From Pseudomonadota bacterium (GTDB lineage Bacteria; Desulfobacterota; Desulfobulbia; Desulfobulbales; Desulfocapsaceae): a stretch of DNA of 30,774 nucleotides. Each line of letters opens with the position of its first letter. Within the stretch, counting starts at the first letter, position 1. Position numbers and translations under genes: made by a program. Below, piece by piece: positions 6,822 through 14,658 of the stretch. The stretch is from assembly GCA_023412495.1 (NCBI GenBank), contig JAEYNP010000021.1:1-30774 (forward strand), given 5' to 3'. A model generated the notes under the pieces. It was not told where the DNA came from. It worked only from the letters and a program-made list of their open reading frames with translations, and searched no databases.

Positions 6822-7804
6822 CAGGCCTTTCCTCCCTCATCGTGTCCACCGGCTTTTTCTCCTTTTTCCACCCGATAGCCGAGAAGCCGTTCGGCATGCT
6901 CGATGCCATCCTGCAGCGCCCCCACCGTATAGACCGGCCCCAGGTCGATGCCCAGTGTCACCATGGTCAGAGCGATCTCCGGGGATATGCCGGAGAAGAC
7001 CACCTTGGTCCCCATCAGCCGGGCCGCATCCACCGTCTGCACCAGGTGGTTGGCCACCCGCGAGTCGACGGTGGCCACCCCGGTAATGTCGATGACCACC
7101 ACCTTGGCCCGGTTGGCCCTGATCGACATAAGCAAACTCTCGGTCAGCTGCCGGGCCCGCTGGGAATCGATCTGGCCGATGATCGGCAGCAGCAGCATCC
7201 CCTCGCGGAACGGCAGCACGGGGGTGGAAAGCTCCCGGATCGCCTCCTGCTGCAGGGCCCTGATGGTCCTCTCGCGGGAGTCGATATAGGTGTCGATGGC
7301 CAGCGAAATATCGAGAAAGGTCAGCTTCATCAGAGAGAAGAAGACATCCATCATCTCGTCCGGATGCGTCCGGTCGATCTCGAAAATTCGCTTCCAGACC
7401 TCGCGCAGGTAAAAGTTATACATGCCGAGGTAAAACTTGACCGGCAGGTCGATCCGCTCATGGATCGCCCCGATCTTGAGCCGGTCCTCGACATAATCGA
7501 GATCGTAGTTGCCCTGGGTCAGGCGGATGAAATAGGCCTTCTGCTTGGCCTTGACCCGAGCCAGCAATTCGGCGTCCGGGAAGAAGGCCTTCATCTCTTC
7601 GAAGGACAGTAGATGCCGGTAAAAGGCATCGATGACATCCTGGGCGTATTCCAGGGAGACCTTGGCCAGTTTGTGGAGACGCTCCTCATCCTCCGGGCCG
7701 AACTCCAGGATCTCTTTTCTTTTGGCGAGTTCCAGTTCGGAAATATCCATCATCTCGGCCAGGGTGAGAAATCTCTCGGGCAAGTGCGTTGAGGGTGGCG
7801 CCAT
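6821..7804 (-). CDS. rsbR: RsbR-like stressosome sensor with N-terminal heme-globin domain
   Basis: Residues about 20-175 are a globin-coupled-sensor (protoglobin-like) domain. IGAIHERIDLPVKFYLGMYN carries the candidate proximal heme ligand H115 in the IGxxHxxI...YLG pattern. Residues about 195-310 form a STAS domain. S214 (GQIDSQRA) and S248 (ATVDSRVA) are 34 residues apart, the same spacing as T171 and T205 of Bacillus RsbR, so both phosphosites are probably kept as serines. The protein should sense O2 or another gas or redox state and set RsbT release. The ATG at 7804 (327 residues) is chosen for the GAGAGG seven bases upstream; the frame extends to 7879 without such a site. First gene of a five-gene operon. 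Heme binding is inferred from motif only. Confidence 0.92.
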   Translation of the reverse strand: MAPPSTHLPERFLTLAEMMDISELELAKRKEILEFGPEDEERLHKLAKVSLEYAQDVIDAFYRHLLSFEEMKAFFPDAELLARVKAKQKAYFIRLTQGNYDLDYVEDRLKIGAIHERIDLPVKFYLGMYNFYLREVWKRIFEIDRTHPDEMMDVFFSLMKLTFLDISLAIDTYIDSRERTIRALQQEAIRELSTPVLPFREGMLLLPIIGQIDSQRARQLTESLLMSIRANRAKVVVIDITGVATVDSRVANHLVQTVDAARLMGTKVVFSGISPEIALTMVTLGIDLGPVYTVGALQDGIEHAERLLGYRVEKGEKAGGHDEGGKA

Positions 7805-8207
7805 GAAAAAACCTCTCTTCTGTGTGGGGAAAGATTGACGTGCCGCTGTTGCTGCCTGAGCTTTTAAAAGTCGTGTCAATATTAATAAGTATTAATCTGC
7901 GGCTTGGATAGAGGGAAACCCGCAAGGCCTTGCCTGGTATGAAAAGGTATATTTGATCGATCGTCGTGGAGGGGGATTTCAGGAGAGGGGCAGCAGTTGT
8001 CCCCGAACAGCTTCGAGAAGCGGCTCCGGACCGCCGCTGCCGTGGCATTCCGATATCGGCACGGGCATGATTACGCGTAAGCGTTCAGACAACAACGTGA
8101 ATCTATTATCCAGGCAACTCGGGCCCTGGCACCCAAAGCTTCGCAGAACATAAAGACTCCATCTTTTCAGCTGTCCGCTGATCGATCAAAGCCTGGCGTT
8201 TCCCGGC
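7805..8207. other. Intergenic region between the diguanylate cyclase gene and rsbR
   Basis: About 400 bp without a credible gene. It contains the rsbR Shine-Dalgarno, the two palindromes described for the rsbR upstream region, and the 3' side of the diguanylate cyclase gene. No strong terminator hairpin with T-run was found, so read-through from the cyclase gene into the stressosome operon cannot be excluded. Confidence 0.6.
7874..7896 (-). promoter_or_regulatory. Palindrome next to a -35-like hexamer upstream of rsbR
   Basis: ATTAATA-AG-TATTAAT (7881-7896) is a perfect palindrome directly upstream, on the minus strand, of TTGACA (7879-7874). TTGACA is about 70 bp before the rsbR ATG. No convincing -10 hexamer follows at 16-18 bp, so the promoter call is tentative. 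A second perfect palindrome, GCAAGGCCTTGC, lies at 7922-7933. Confidence 0.35.
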
Positions 8208-9440
8208 CTATGCGAAAGACTGTCCCGCAAAGACGGCCATCTCCTCTTCATCCCGGCAGACGACCCGGTTCCGGCCGCCTTCCTTGGCAATGTAAAGGGC
8301 TTTGTCGGCCTGGCTGAACAATTCGCCCGGTTCCCGGGCATTGTATTGCAGCGATGCGACGCCGAAGCTTATCGTCACCGAGACCCCTACGGTGGAATCA
8401 TGCTGCACGGCAAGACGCATCCGCCCGGCGATCTTGGCCGCCTGCCTGACATCGAGACCGGGCAGGAGAATGCAGAATTCCTCCCCGCCCCAGCGGCCGA
8501 CCAGATCGGATTCGCGGGAGTTCTTCTGCAGGTTGGCGGCGACCATCCTGATCACCTCATCGCCTACGGCATGGCCGTAGCGGTCGTTGACCAATTTGAA
8601 TTGGTCGATATCGCTCATGATACAGGAGAGTTCCCGGCCCTGCCGCCGGGCCTCTTTGAATAGCCGTTCGAGCCCTCGGTTCAGGGCTCGGCGATTGAGG
8701 AGCTGGGTCAGGGGATCGTGGGTGGCCAGGAACTCCAGTTCCTTATTTTTGGTCAGCACCTCTTCCGTAAAGATCTGCAGTTGAGTCACGGTCTGGTTGA
8801 GTTCCTGATTTTTCTCATCGAGTTCGGTCACGTTGTCGAAAGTGACGAGCACTCGCCATCCACCCCGGTCGTCCAGCACCCGAGCGGCATTGACGACGAA
8901 CTTGAGCGGAGCGGCTCCGGCCTTCTCCATGACCAGGCGAACGCCGGTCCGGCTCGTTCCTTCCTTCAAAACCTGGAGCCAGGGGAGCAACCTGCCGTGC
9001 TGATTGGGATCACACCCCTTCCAACCCAGTTCCGAACCTTTGAGGCCGATCAGCTCCTCGGGGGTCTTGCCCACTGTTTCGGCAAAGGAGGTATTGGCAA
9101 GCACGATGCATTCATCCTCATCGAGAATGAGCACACCTTCTTTGAACACATTAAAGGCCTCCTGGACCCGGCCCGGGATCACACTCAACGGATCGAGCTC
9201 CCGCAGTGTATTCCTGGCGCGCAGGAAGTAGCCGAGGAACACGGCCAGGGCCACGAAGAGCACTATCGCGAAAGAGTTCTTCAGGGTGAACAGGGTATCA
9301 GAGCCCCCCAGGGGAGCAAAGCTTATCTCCACCGTCGCCCAGTGTTCGGGTATAAATCCCATCGATTTGTCGAAAAGCAGGATGCCGACCGCAAGCAACG
9401 CGAGACGGAGGCTGATTCGAGTAGCGCAGGTAAGTTGCAT
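8208..9440 (-). CDS. Membrane-bound PAS-GGDEF diguanylate cyclase
   Basis: Makes c-di-GMP from two GTP. A first hydrophobic segment lies at about residues 7-25 and a second at about 55-74, with a short periplasmic loop between them. A PAS domain follows (about 90-205, VFKEGVLILDEDECIVLANT), then a coiled coil and a GGDEF domain. The active site is GGEEF at 318-322 with the inhibitory-site motif RESD five residues before it, so the enzyme should be active and product-inhibited. LATHDPLTQLLNRR and DIDQFKLVNDRYGHAVGD are canonical. Three ATG codons are in a row (9446, 9443, 9440); AGGA spacing favours the third. It stands alone, with intergenic DNA on both sides, but it is next to the stressosome operon that encodes an opposing phosphodiesterase. 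Confidence 0.93.
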   Translation of the reverse strand: MQLTCATRISLRLALLAVGILLFDKSMGFIPEHWATVEISFAPLGGSDTLFTLKNSFAIVLFVALAVFLGYFLRARNTLRELDPLSVIPGRVQEAFNVFKEGVLILDEDECIVLANTSFAETVGKTPEELIGLKGSELGWKGCDPNQHGRLLPWLQVLKEGTSRTGVRLVMEKAGAAPLKFVVNAARVLDDRGGWRVLVTFDNVTELDEKNQELNQTVTQLQIFTEEVLTKNKELEFLATHDPLTQLLNRRALNRGLERLFKEARRQGRELSCIMSDIDQFKLVNDRYGHAVGDEVIRMVAANLQKNSRESDLVGRWGGEEFCILLPGLDVRQAAKIAGRMRLAVQHDSTVGVSVTISFGVASLQYNAREPGELFSQADKALYIAKEGGRNRVVCRDEEEMAVFAGQSFA

Positions 9441-9914
9441 CATCATCCTAAGGAAAAAAGGTACTAAGTCTCAGGTATAGATCAGGAGGCAATTCACCTG
9501 ACAACTTTCCTAATTCGGGCCTGTTTGTCAAGTAATATTTTTGTCAGGAGAAAACTCCATCACTTCTAAGGAGATCAAGGTTGCTATTATTTCGGAAAGT
9601 ACTACTGTCGGACTAGGTAAATACTGCAATCCCCAGAATTTGCGCAGAAAAATAGCCAATTACCGCAGAGCTGCTGAAAAGACAAGGCAAACGCCGGCAA
9701 CACCAGAACCTAGCAATGGCAATCCTGCCGGATATGAGTATTTACATGAGGGCTGGCAGAGCAAGCGGAGGGGGGAATCTCGCCTGCACCTGTGTCTGTC
9801 CCAGCCGGCGCGGCTAGAAAATAGCCTGCATATATGCCTTCGTTCAGGAAAACAAGGAAGGCCTGGAGAAAGCAAGAAACTGGACCACCGGATGGACGGT
9901 CCGGCTGCACCTTG
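9441..9914. other. Intergenic region without recognised gene
   Basis: About 470 bp. The plus-strand open frame that crosses it has no domain, no good ribosome site and runs antisense through the next gene, so I do not accept it. CCGGA-TGGACGG-TCCGG (9888-9904) is a small hairpin just downstream of the 9915-10325 gene and may be its terminator; a T-rich but interrupted stretch follows on the minus strand. Nothing else was recognised. Confidence 0.5.
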
Positions 9915-10325
9915 TCATTTCTTTTTCTGCTTTTCCATTTCCTTCTTGAACTTCGCCTCGATGTCGGCAAAAAGATCCTGCTTCTTCTTTGCCATCTCCG
10001 CCTGCATGGCGGCTACCTTCTGTTCCGTGTTCTTTTTCTCCGACTGGAATTTTTCCAGTTCTCTGGCAAGAGCGTTATCCTCCACCTGATGTTTCGGCAG
10101 TTTTTCAATCTCCAGGTGATTGGCCACCGCCAGCTTGATCGAGAAAGGATCAGTCAGGATTTCCATAATCCCCTTTTTTTCCAAGCTTCTGCAGATAGTA
10201 TGGCCCAGTTCCACGGAAAAGCCGAGGAGTGTGCAGACTTCTTCCAGGGCCGGTGGACAGCCTCCTTTGTGGTGGAGTACTCTTGTCGCTGCTACGAACA
10301 GATGGGCTTCAGTGTAGGCATCCAT
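9915..10325 (-). CDS. Small winged-helix/coiled-coil protein of unknown function
   Basis: The 136 residues fall into two parts. Residues about 1-75 look like a winged-helix fold (PALEEVCTLLGFSVELGHTI, then CRSLEKKGIMEILTDPFSIK). Residues about 80-136 are a charged, Lys/Glu/Gln-rich coiled coil ending in EMEKQKKK. This suggests a small DNA- or protein-binding adaptor. The start ATG at 10325 has only a weak purine stretch before it, and the leader is AT-rich. Transcribed toward the cyclase gene, separated from it by about 470 bp. I do not recognise a named family. Confidence 0.7.
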   Translation of the reverse strand: MDAYTEAHLFVAATRVLHHKGGCPPALEEVCTLLGFSVELGHTICRSLEKKGIMEILTDPFSIKLAVANHLEIEKLPKHQVEDNALARELEKFQSEKKNTEQKVAAMQAEMAKKKQDLFADIEAKFKKEMEKQKKK

Positions 10326-10462
10326 ATCTTTTCATTAATAAAAATTAGTTATCTCGGAAGTGCCGTATAAACATAAAGATCGTTGCTCAAAATCCTGTTT
10401 CATTCCTCTCCCGCCGGCAAGTATCATGTTTCCGCGCAAGGGTGGAACCGGCGCAACGCAGC

Positions 10463-10909
10463 CTATTTCCCGTCGGACAGGGGTGCCGACGGCTTCGGCC
10501 CCTCTTTGGCAAACAGCTCGGGGTAGAGCTTACGCGCACATTGGGGACAGATACCGTGGCTGAATTCCGCCTCCGACCGGTCGCGGATATAGTCTTCCAT
10601 CTGCTGCCAGTTCCCTTCATTGTCCCTGATCTTCTTGCAGGAGGCGCATATCGGCAGAAAACCTTCCAGATGTTTCAGCCTCCTGACTATCGAACGGGTA
10701 AAACAGACGGTCGCGAGAGCGATGGGAGCTATGACCAGGGTTTCAAATAATGACTCCCGCCAGTTGACCGGGGTAGCCTCCGCTCCCAGCAACAGAAACG
10801 GAATGTCGATCAGCTCATCGAGCCAGAGCAGGGCGATGACTACAAGAAATGCCACCAGCTCTACAGCCGCCAGACGTTTCGCCAGAAATCCTTTCCCCAG
10901 TGTCTTCAT
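10463..10909 (-). CDS. Two-TM protein with C-terminal Cys4 (CASCKKIR...CPQCA) domain
   Basis: The 148-residue protein has two hydrophobic segments (about 13-30 and 55-73) and a soluble C-terminus with ICASCKKIRDNEGNWQQMED (C88, C91) and SHGICPQCARKLYPE (C121, C124). This Cys4 module recurs at the ends of many deltaproteobacterial signalling proteins and may bind zinc; here it is on its own membrane anchor. A good Shine-Dalgarno (GGAGGGG, seven bases before ATG) supports the start. Divergent from the hybrid kinase gene at 11218. Role unknown; a signalling accessory is only a guess. Confidence 0.75.
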   Translation of the reverse strand: MKTLGKGFLAKRLAAVELVAFLVVIALLWLDELIDIPFLLLGAEATPVNWRESLFETLVIAPIALATVCFTRSIVRRLKHLEGFLPICASCKKIRDNEGNWQQMEDYIRDRSEAEFSHGICPQCARKLYPELFAKEGPKPSAPLSDGK

Positions 10910-11217
10910 TGCCGATCCCCTCCGAAGGCAGCGGGCTTTTCGCCGGCGCCCCTCGCTTCACCTTCACGTTGCCCAATCAGCTTGTCTCCTTACATTGAAA
11001 TATATACCCTCGATCCCCGTTAATTTCCAAATGGTTTCACAGAATGCAAGAGTACCCACCTTTTTCCCCGGCCCTGTGCGAAGCACGGGAAAATCAAAGA
11101 CAAATATGGTATTTTACAACGGTACCTTCATACGTTGGCAAGAGCCCGGCCGGCGTCATTCCGGGCGGAAGATGAAATCTCAACCGGGGATGTCGGCTGG
11201 ATCTGACAGATACTTCG
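10910..11217. other. Divergent intergenic region before the hybrid kinase
   Basis: 308 bp between two divergent genes. It should hold both promoters, but none is clear by eye. CCTGTGC-GAA-GCACGGG (11073-11089) is a 7-bp hairpin flanked by T-run and A-run; it might be a regulatory or terminator-like structure. No coding sequence seen. Confidence 0.5.
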
Positions 11218-14200
11218 ATGAAAACAGACGGTATCGGCCATCGTTTTCTCCCGCGCCTCCTCATCGCCATTCTTCTGTTTCTGCCTGCCGGCGCGACCTC
11301 AGCCGAGAAGCGGGCGCTCAAGATCGGCGTGCTCGCCACCCGGGGGATAGAGCATTGCCGCAGGGCATGGACACCCACCGCCGAATACCTCACCGAGATG
11401 ATCCCGGGAAGCACCTTCGTCATCGTCCCCCTCCCCCATGATCGGGTTGCCGAAAGCGTCGGCGCCGGCGAGCTGGATTTCATCCTGACCAATTCCTCTT
11501 TGTATGTGGAACTGGAAGAGGGTTACGGCATCAACAGGATCGCCACCCTCAAGGAGCGGCGACTGGGCCGGGCCTACTCCCGGTACGGCAGTGTCATCTT
11601 CGCCCGCAAGGACCGGACGGATCTCAAGAATTTTTCCGATCTCAAGGGGAAAACCTTCATGGGGGTGGCCGAGGAGTCGCTCGGCGGCTGGCTGATGGCC
11701 AGACGGGAGCTGGAGGAAGCGGACATCGTGCCGAAGCGGGATTTTGCCCGGCTGAGCTTCGCCCAGACCCATGACGACGTGGTCTTCGCCGTCCGCAACG
11801 GAGTGGTGGATGCCGGCTCGGTCCGAACCGGCACCCTGGAATCCCTGAAAGCTGAGGGCAAGATCGAGCTTTCGGATTTTTATGCCTTCCCCCCCCTGCG
11901 CGCCTCGGAGACGACCACCCCCTACCTCTGCTCCACCCGTGAGTACCCCGACTGGCCTATGGCAAAAGTCCGGGATACGCCGGACGAACTGGCGGAGAAG
12001 GTGGCCGTGGCCCTCCTGCAGATGCCTGCGGACGCGCCTGCCGCCCTCGCCGCCGAAAACGCCGGCTGGACCATCCCCGCCAACTACCAGCCGGTCATGG
12101 AGCTGATGATGACCCTTCGGGTCGGGCCCTACAAGGACCTCGGCAAGGTCACCCTGCGCGACCTCCTGCGCAATTACGGGCCCTGGTTCATCGTCGCAGC
12201 TCTCATGTTCTTCACCCATGCCGCCTTTACGCTGCTGGTAATGAAGCTCAACCGGCAGATCAAGGCCTCGCATCTGTCGCTCCTCACCGAGATCGAGCTG
12301 CACCGCAAAACCGACAAGGAACTGGAAAAGGCCAAGCAGCAGGCCGAGGCGGCGACGCAGGCCAAGAGCCAGTTCCTCGCCAACATGAGCCACGAGATCC
12401 GCACGCCGATGAACGGCATCATCGCCGCCACCGACCTGGCCATGGCGGAGCCCGTCTCCCCGGAAGTCGACCGTTATCTGCACATTATCCAGAATTCCTC
12501 CTACACCCTCCTCGGCATCATCAACGACATCCTCGACTTTTCCAAGATCGAGGCCGGCCAGCTGGAGCTGAAGGAGCGGGTCTTCCGCCTCGACGAGATG
12601 TTCGACCGGGTCATGGAGGTCTTCGTCAACCAGGCCGCGGAAAAAGGCATCGAGCTGCTCGTCGACATAGAGTGGCAGACACCCCGGATCCTTTTCGGCG
12701 ACTCGCTCCGCCTGCAGCAGATCCTCACCAACCTGATCAGCAACGCGATGAAATTCACGCCGCCCGGCGGCATCATCCTGATCAGCGTCCACGACATCAG
12801 CGCAACCACCGAAGGACTGGTGGACGAACAGGTTATGCTATTCCTGTCTGTCAGGGACACCGGCAGTGGTATCGATCCCGCCTATATGCCCTATCTCTTC
12901 GAGCCATTTACCCAGGGCGACTCTTCATTCACCAGAAAACACGAAGGCACGGGACTCGGATTGTCCATCTGCAGAAAATTCGTGGAGATGATGCACGGCA
13001 CCATCCGGGCCGAAAGCATTCCCGGCCAGGGATCGACACTCTCCTTCACCATCCGTTTGATTAAGGCCGGCTCCAATCTGCCTTCGCGGTACGTCTTCCC
13101 GGCCGATATCCAAGGACTCAACGTCCTCGTCGTCGACGACAGCGCCGACAGCCGGGAAATCATGATGAAGATGCTCCGCGCCTTCGGATTCCGCGTCCTG
13201 GCCCTTTCCTCCGGAGCCGAGGCGGTTGCGCGTCTTTCGGCCAAAGCTCAGGAACAGGAACCCATCGAGCTGGTGCTCATGGACGGCAAAATGCCCGGCA
13301 TGGATGGCCTTACGGCCTCCCGAATAATCCGCGAAGAGCTCCATCTTTCGCTGCCGATCATCATGATGACCGCCTTCTCCCGCGAGATCACCAAGTCGGA
13401 AGCGGAAAAGGTCGGCACCAACGGTTTTCTCGCCAAACCCATCTTCCAGTCGACGCTCTTTGACGCGATCATGGATGCCTTCGGCAAGGAAGGGGCGCAT
13501 CGGGGCGGGGTGAAAAAGGATTTCACCACCAGGGCCTCCATGTACAAAAAACAGCTGCAGGGCTGCCGCATCCTGGTGGCGGAGGACAATCTTACCAACC
13601 AGCAGGTGGCCCAGGCGGTGCTGGGCGGCGCGGGAATCGCCGTGACTATGGTCGCCAACGGCGAGGAGGCGGTAGCGGCGGTGCAAAGAGAAAGTTTCGA
13701 CGCGGTGCTCATGGACATCCAGATGCCGAAGATGAACGGGTACGAGGCCACGAAGGCCATCCGCCAGCTGCCTGGCTGCGATGTCCTGCCGATCATCGCC
13801 ATGACCGCCCACGCTTTGAAGGGCGATGAGGAAAAATGTCTCGAGGCCGGCATGGACGGCTATGTGGCGAAACCGATCAACCAGGATCGTTTGTTCTATA
13901 CCCTGTGGCGCCGTCTGAAAATCAGAAGACAGAGGACAGAAGACAGAGGACAGAATAGTGTGTCGTCCGCGGCGAGAGAGGAGCTTTTGCAAACCGATTG
14001 CCGAAGGCAAGAAATCTCTCTGCCTTCTGACCTCTGTCCTCTGGCTCCTGATTTGCCCGGCATCGACATCGGCAGGGTGCTGCAGTCAACCGGCCTCGAC
14101 TGGCGGACCTTCCAGGATATCCTTGCCGGCTTCTCAAGGGACAATCGGGATACCATCGCCAAACTTGAGCGGGCGCGGGCCGAGGGCGAACGAGAGGAGC

Positions 14201-14658
14201 TCATGCATATAGCCCACAGCCTCAAAGGCAGCGCCGGCAATATCGGAGCGGGCGAGCTGCGCGAGGCCGCCCTGGAGCTGGAGCAGAGCTGCAGTGAAAA
14301 TGCGCCTGCCGACACGGTCGATGCCTGCTGCATGGAACTCAAGCAGGAGTTGACCCGGCTTTTGACCCTTTTAGCCCAGATGAAGGAGCCCGAAGGGGAG
14401 AAAGAAGCACACCTTCCGCCGCCCGCGGGACATAGCGACTTAAATACCCTTCTGGCGCATCTCTCCGAGGCGATCGATCGTGCGGATCCCCAGGAGATAA
14501 AAGCGAAGACGGCGGAGGTCGTCGGCCGGCTGCTCGACCAGCCGCTGCTCGAGGCCTCGCTCCTCGAGAAACTCAAAACCGAAACCAGCCGGTACGATTA
14601 CGAACAGGCGAAGAAAACCATCCTTTCTCTGCGCAGTGCCCTGGGAGGGCTTCAATGA
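11218..14658 (+). CDS. Hybrid sensor histidine kinase with PhnD-type periplasmic domain (PhnD-TM-HisKA-HATPase-REC-REC-Hpt)
   Basis: 1146 residues. A signal peptide (cut after about ATSA) leads to a PhnD-like substrate-binding domain (about 30-300, with DFILTNSSLYVEL and DLKGKTFMGVAEES), so the ligand is probably a small periplasmic anion or metabolite. One TM segment (about 320-342) and a short coiled coil follow. HisKA carries H392 in FLANMSHEIRTPMNG. The HATPase has NLISNAMKFT, DTGSGIDP and GTGLGLSIC. REC1 has D689 (LMDGKMPGMDG), REC2 D833 (LMDIQMPKMNG), and the Hpt has H1000 (AHSLKGSAGNIG). This is a full phosphorelay. Residues about 901-946, between REC2 and Hpt, are encoded by a copy of the dispersed inverted repeat that keeps the frame open. 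ATGA overlap with the next gene (REC-HD-GYP), its likely phosphoryl acceptor. The ribosome site is weak. Confidence 0.93.
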   Translation: MKTDGIGHRFLPRLLIAILLFLPAGATSAEKRALKIGVLATRGIEHCRRAWTPTAEYLTEMIPGSTFVIVPLPHDRVAESVGAGELDFILTNSSLYVELEEGYGINRIATLKERRLGRAYSRYGSVIFARKDRTDLKNFSDLKGKTFMGVAEESLGGWLMARRELEEADIVPKRDFARLSFAQTHDDVVFAVRNGVVDAGSVRTGTLESLKAEGKIELSDFYAFPPLRASETTTPYLCSTREYPDWPMAKVRDTPDELAEKVAVALLQMPADAPAALAAENAGWTIPANYQPVMELMMTLRVGPYKDLGKVTLRDLLRNYGPWFIVAALMFFTHAAFTLLVMKLNRQIKASHLSLLTEIELHRKTDKELEKAKQQAEAATQAKSQFLANMSHEIRTPMNGIIAATDLAMAEPVSPEVDRYLHIIQNSSYTLLGIINDILDFSKIEAGQLELKERVFRLDEMFDRVMEVFVNQAAEKGIELLVDIEWQTPRILFGDSLRLQQILTNLISNAMKFTPPGGIILISVHDISATTEGLVDEQVMLFLSVRDTGSGIDPAYMPYLFEPFTQGDSSFTRKHEGTGLGLSICRKFVEMMHGTIRAESIPGQGSTLSFTIRLIKAGSNLPSRYVFPADIQGLNVLVVDDSADSREIMMKMLRAFGFRVLALSSGAEAVARLSAKAQEQEPIELVLMDGKMPGMDGLTASRIIREELHLSLPIIMMTAFSREITKSEAEKVGTNGFLAKPIFQSTLFDAIMDAFGKEGAHRGGVKKDFTTRASMYKKQLQGCRILVAEDNLTNQQVAQAVLGGAGIAVTMVANGEEAVAAVQRESFDAVLMDIQMPKMNGYEATKAIRQLPGCDVLPIIAMTAHALKGDEEKCLEAGMDGYVAKPINQDRLFYTLWRRLKIRRQRTEDRGQNSVSSAAREELLQTDCRRQEISLPSDLCPLAPDLPGIDIGRVLQSTGLDWRTFQDILAGFSRDNRDTIAKLERARAEGEREELMHIAHSLKGSAGNIGAGELREAALELEQSCSENAPADTVDACCMELKQELTRLLTLLAQMKEPEGEKEAHLPPPAGHSDLNTLLAHLSEAIDRADPQEIKAKTAEVVGRLLDQPLLEASLLEKLKTETSRYDYEQAKKTILSLRSALGGLQ
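13920..14053. repeat. Dispersed inverted-repeat element, copy B, in frame inside the hybrid kinase
   Basis: The left arm (13920-13955) begins AATCAGAAGACAGAGGACAG, and the right arm (about 14019-14053) ends CTCTGTCCTCTGGCTCCTGATT. The centre contains GTCGTCCGCGGCGAG, similar to the GTCGCC-GGCGAC centre of copy A. It is longer than copy A because of extra loop sequence. It encodes the linker RRQRTEDRGQ...LPSDLCPLAPDLPG between REC2 and Hpt without a stop codon. Confidence 0.75.

Noticed and set aside
7918..7936. Possible sigma-54 promoter (GGCAAGGCCTTGC)
   Set aside because: The GG and GC elements are one base too close for the -24/-12 spacing; it is better described as a palindrome.
9541..10089. 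Plus-strand frame of 182 codons
   Set aside because: No domain and no credible start; its second half is antisense to the small winged-helix/coiled-coil gene.
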